Shown in pieces: positions 6,451-7,862 of a stretch of 7,862 nucleotides of DNA. Both the position numbers and the translations under genes were made by a program. The DNA lies in NCBI GenBank assembly GCA_031287245.1, contig JAITTD010000327.1, forward strand, positions 1 through 7,862, given 5' to 3'. The notes beneath the pieces were generated by a model that worked only from the letters and a program-made list of their open reading frames with translations, ran no database searches and was not told where the DNA came from. How positions within the stretch are numbered: the stretch's first letter is position 1; each line of letters starts with the position of its first letter. Source of the DNA: Bacteroidales bacterium (GTDB taxonomy: Bacteria > Bacteroidota > Bacteroidia > Bacteroidales > UBA4181).

Positions 6451-6725
6451 GAAACAGGGAACCCGACATATTTGAACAGATAGGAGCATTTCTAACAAAA
6501 AATCCGATCTATTTCGGCTGGTTGGTTATTGCCGTCGGGATATTATTCCTGGTAGAGGCCGTGATAGACGCTGAATGGCTGTTTGGCCATGCCAAAACAT
6601 TCAACCTGGACAAAATAGAAGGCTGGGTAAGTTTTTTCGGGAGAAACACAGCCCGCCTGATTGTCGGAATAAACGGACTAATTCTTATTATTATAGGTAT
6701 TGTTTGCGTAATACTTTCCTGGTAA
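6447..6725 (+). CDS. Imm17-like two-helix membrane protein (putative immunity protein)
   Basis: This 92-residue protein has two clear hydrophobic segments (about 21-41 and 69-91). They are separated by a polar loop with NLDKIEGWVSFFGRNTAR (53-70). The FEQIGAFL start, the IEGW...FGRxTAR loop and the two-helix layout match my memory of Imm17, a predicted immunity family of Bacteroidetes polymorphic-toxin systems. No cleavable signal is evident; it should sit in the inner membrane, with both ends probably on the same side. Its ATG overlaps the stop of the preceding gene (ATGA), and the effector gene begins 43 bases downstream. Immunity genes usually follow the toxin end of an effector, whereas this one precedes the effector. 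It may therefore protect against a membrane- or periplasm-acting toxin, or instead help with the effector's hydrophobic N-terminus. The family call is fairly good; the toxin it pairs with is unknown. Confidence 0.72.
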   Translation: MRNREPDIFEQIGAFLTKNPIYFGWLVIAVGILFLVEAVIDAEWLFGHAKTFNLDKIEGWVSFFGRNTARLIVGINGLILIIIGIVCVILSW

Positions 6726-6768
6726 ATTAATTGTTTTAACTTTCAAAATAGAAAATTTGACAGTATTT

Positions 6769-7862
6769 ATGGAAAACAAGGATACAATTGACGATGAAAA
6801 CAAGGGGCAGGACAGTCCCGTTCCGTCATCAAAGGAGAAAGATGCAAGGGAACGCAATTTTGTGGAGCAGAAAGTGGATAATTTCACCGCTCCCGTCGAT
6901 AAACTGAAGAAGCAGTACGATGCGGTCATGAACAATCCGAACATATCCGTCGCCAGCAAGATGGCAGCCGTAGGATTGTCGGCAGTCGAAGCGGGTATGG
7001 CCGTGAACAATGCCGTAAAAGCCATCAAGGGGCTGGCAACGGAACTGGCCGACAAGGCTTTGGTTGCGGTACTGGGAAAACTGACCTTTTTGAGGGGTAT
7101 TGCCTGTTTGCCCATCGTAAAACAGATGGATCCCGTATTGGGGCTGGACATTCATTTTGTAATCATCCCTCCCGCACCCGCGGTTCCGATGCCTCATGTG
7201 TATGTCGGAATCATGTTCGAGCCGAAGGATTTTGTATCCTGCTCATTGCTCAGTATAGCCGCCTTTTTCGTACCGCCGCCCGTACCGCCCGTCACGTCCG
7301 AATCCGACAATGGCACGGTGGCGGCCGCCAATGCCGTAAAAGCTTATACCCTAGCGCGGCAACTGATTATCGGCAAATTAAAAAATATGGGCGCCAGCGT
7401 TAAAATAGGGCCGTTCATACCGCGTGTGGTTGCTTCGACCGCAAGCAAGCCCGTTCCCCACATACCTATGGGCACGGGATTCAGCCCTGCCTTTATCATG
7501 GTCAGGAAAACCTGCGGGTATTCCTTCCTAGGCAGCCTATTCGTAAACGCCGACGGTTTTCCGTTGACGGGCGGTTTCGCGCACCTGCACAACGACTGCT
7601 GGGACATGGGCAAGCCTCCCGTGGAAAAAATGCTTGCCGAAGCCTTCGCCAGGATGTTCCGCATGCCTCCTTCCCCGCCTCCCCCGAAGCCTCCGATGCT
7701 CGAACTCTATCTGCCCACGGGCGTCATGATGCCCATCCCGTGGAACAGGCCGATTTTGGTGAATCCCGTGCCGACTCCCATGAACCCGACACAGGTAGCC
7801 AACATATTCCTGAAAGCGGGGTTTGCAAAGTTCATGTCCAAAACGGGACTGGACAAAAAGGT
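6769..7862 (+). CDS. PAAR-like/Rhs-type T6SS effector, N-terminal part (gene runs off right edge)
   Basis: An ATG at 6769 opens a frame with no stop up to the window end (364 codons). Regions: a charged, probably disordered start (1-50); a helical Ala/Gly-rich stretch (about 58-105) such as AAVGLSAVEAGMAV (66-79); a PAAR-like first half with DPVLGLDIHF (121-130) and PMPHVYVG (140-147); a hydrophobic segment LLSIAAFFVPPPVPP (160-174); a helical insert (183-208); a second PAAR-like half with PHIPMG (230-235), GSLFVNADGFPLTGG (255-269) and HLHNDCWDMG (272-281); a polyproline hinge (300-309); and LPTGVMMPIPWNRPILVNP (315-333). The split D...G.D.H / PHIP / GS..VN..P pattern is the one I associate with the N-terminus of Rhs-family T6SS effectors. 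An Rhs shell and a C-terminal toxin are therefore expected downstream but are not visible here. Likely role: a spike tip on VgrG that carries the toxin. The PAAR-like call is good; Rhs identity and toxin activity are inferred. Confidence 0.82.
   Translation, partial: MENKDTIDDENKGQDSPVPSSKEKDARERNFVEQKVDNFTAPVDKLKKQYDAVMNNPNISVASKMAAVGLSAVEAGMAVNNAVKAIKGLATELADKALVAVLGKLTFLRGIACLPIVKQMDPVLGLDIHFVIIPPAPAVPMPHVYVGIMFEPKDFVSCSLLSIAAFFVPPPVPPVTSESDNGTVAAANAVKAYTLARQLIIGKLKNMGASVKIGPFIPRVVASTASKPVPHIPMGTGFSPAFIMVRKTCGYSFLGSLFVNADGFPLTGGFAHLHNDCWDMGKPPVEKMLAEAFARMFRMPPSPPPPKPPMLELYLPTGVMMPIPWNRPILVNPVPTPMNPTQVANIFLKAGFAKFMSKTGLDKK

Noticed and set aside
6678..7151. Overlapping minus-strand frames (6678-7151, 6829-7197 and 7344-7664) opposite the effector
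   Set aside because: They are antisense to the well-supported PAAR-like coding region, low in complexity and without motifs. A tempting toxin/antitoxin or antisense reading has no support.

Overview
The window looks like DNA from a gut-type Bacteroidales (Bacteroides, Parabacteroides or a close relative). It joins the edge of a conjugative-element gene block to the start of a Bacteroidetes-type (subtype iii) type VI secretion (T6SS) payload module. The assignment rests on protein families largely confined to this group: a DUF1896 protein next to a very large N6-adenine DNA methylase, the short TssD/Hcp form beginning MAFRA, a compact ~600-residue VgrG, and an Imm17-like two-helix protein. Moderate GC, A/T-rich leaders and the lack of strong Shine-Dalgarno sites also fit. 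No database search was possible, so family names come from recognising motifs.

Layout. (1) Positions 1-1841, minus strand: a two-gene unit. A small DUF1896 protein overlaps by 14 bases the start of a large DNA methylase that runs off the left edge. This pair is typical of Bacteroidales integrative and conjugative elements. (2) Positions 1842-2316: a gene-free divergent spacer. Its left half is GC-rich with short repeats and palindromes; its right half is very AT-rich and probably holds the T6SS promoter. (3) Positions 2317-7862, plus strand: two tandem hcp/tssD genes (about 50% identical), an intergenic hairpin, vgrG/tssI, an unrecognised 462-residue helical (TPR-like) protein, an Imm17-like membrane protein overlapping it by ATGA, and the N-terminal part of a large PAAR-like/Rhs-type protein that runs off the right edge.

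How it may work together. Hcp forms the expelled tube, VgrG the trimeric spike, and the PAAR-like protein the spike tip that carries a toxin encoded beyond the window. The 462-residue protein lies exactly where loading adaptors of other T6SSs lie (between vgrG and the PAAR effector). It is therefore a candidate for a new Bacteroidetes adaptor/chaperone. The Imm17-like protein lies upstream of the effector rather than after its toxin end, so it may be an immunity protein or a partner for the effector's hydrophobic N-terminus. The hairpin between hcp2 and vgrG could hold down vgrG/effector transcription relative to the abundant tube protein. The adaptor and immunity genes look more AT-rich than vgrG and the effector start, suggesting a mosaic origin.

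The most interesting part is the vgrG - TPR-like protein - Imm17-like protein - PAAR/Rhs cassette at 3238-7862.
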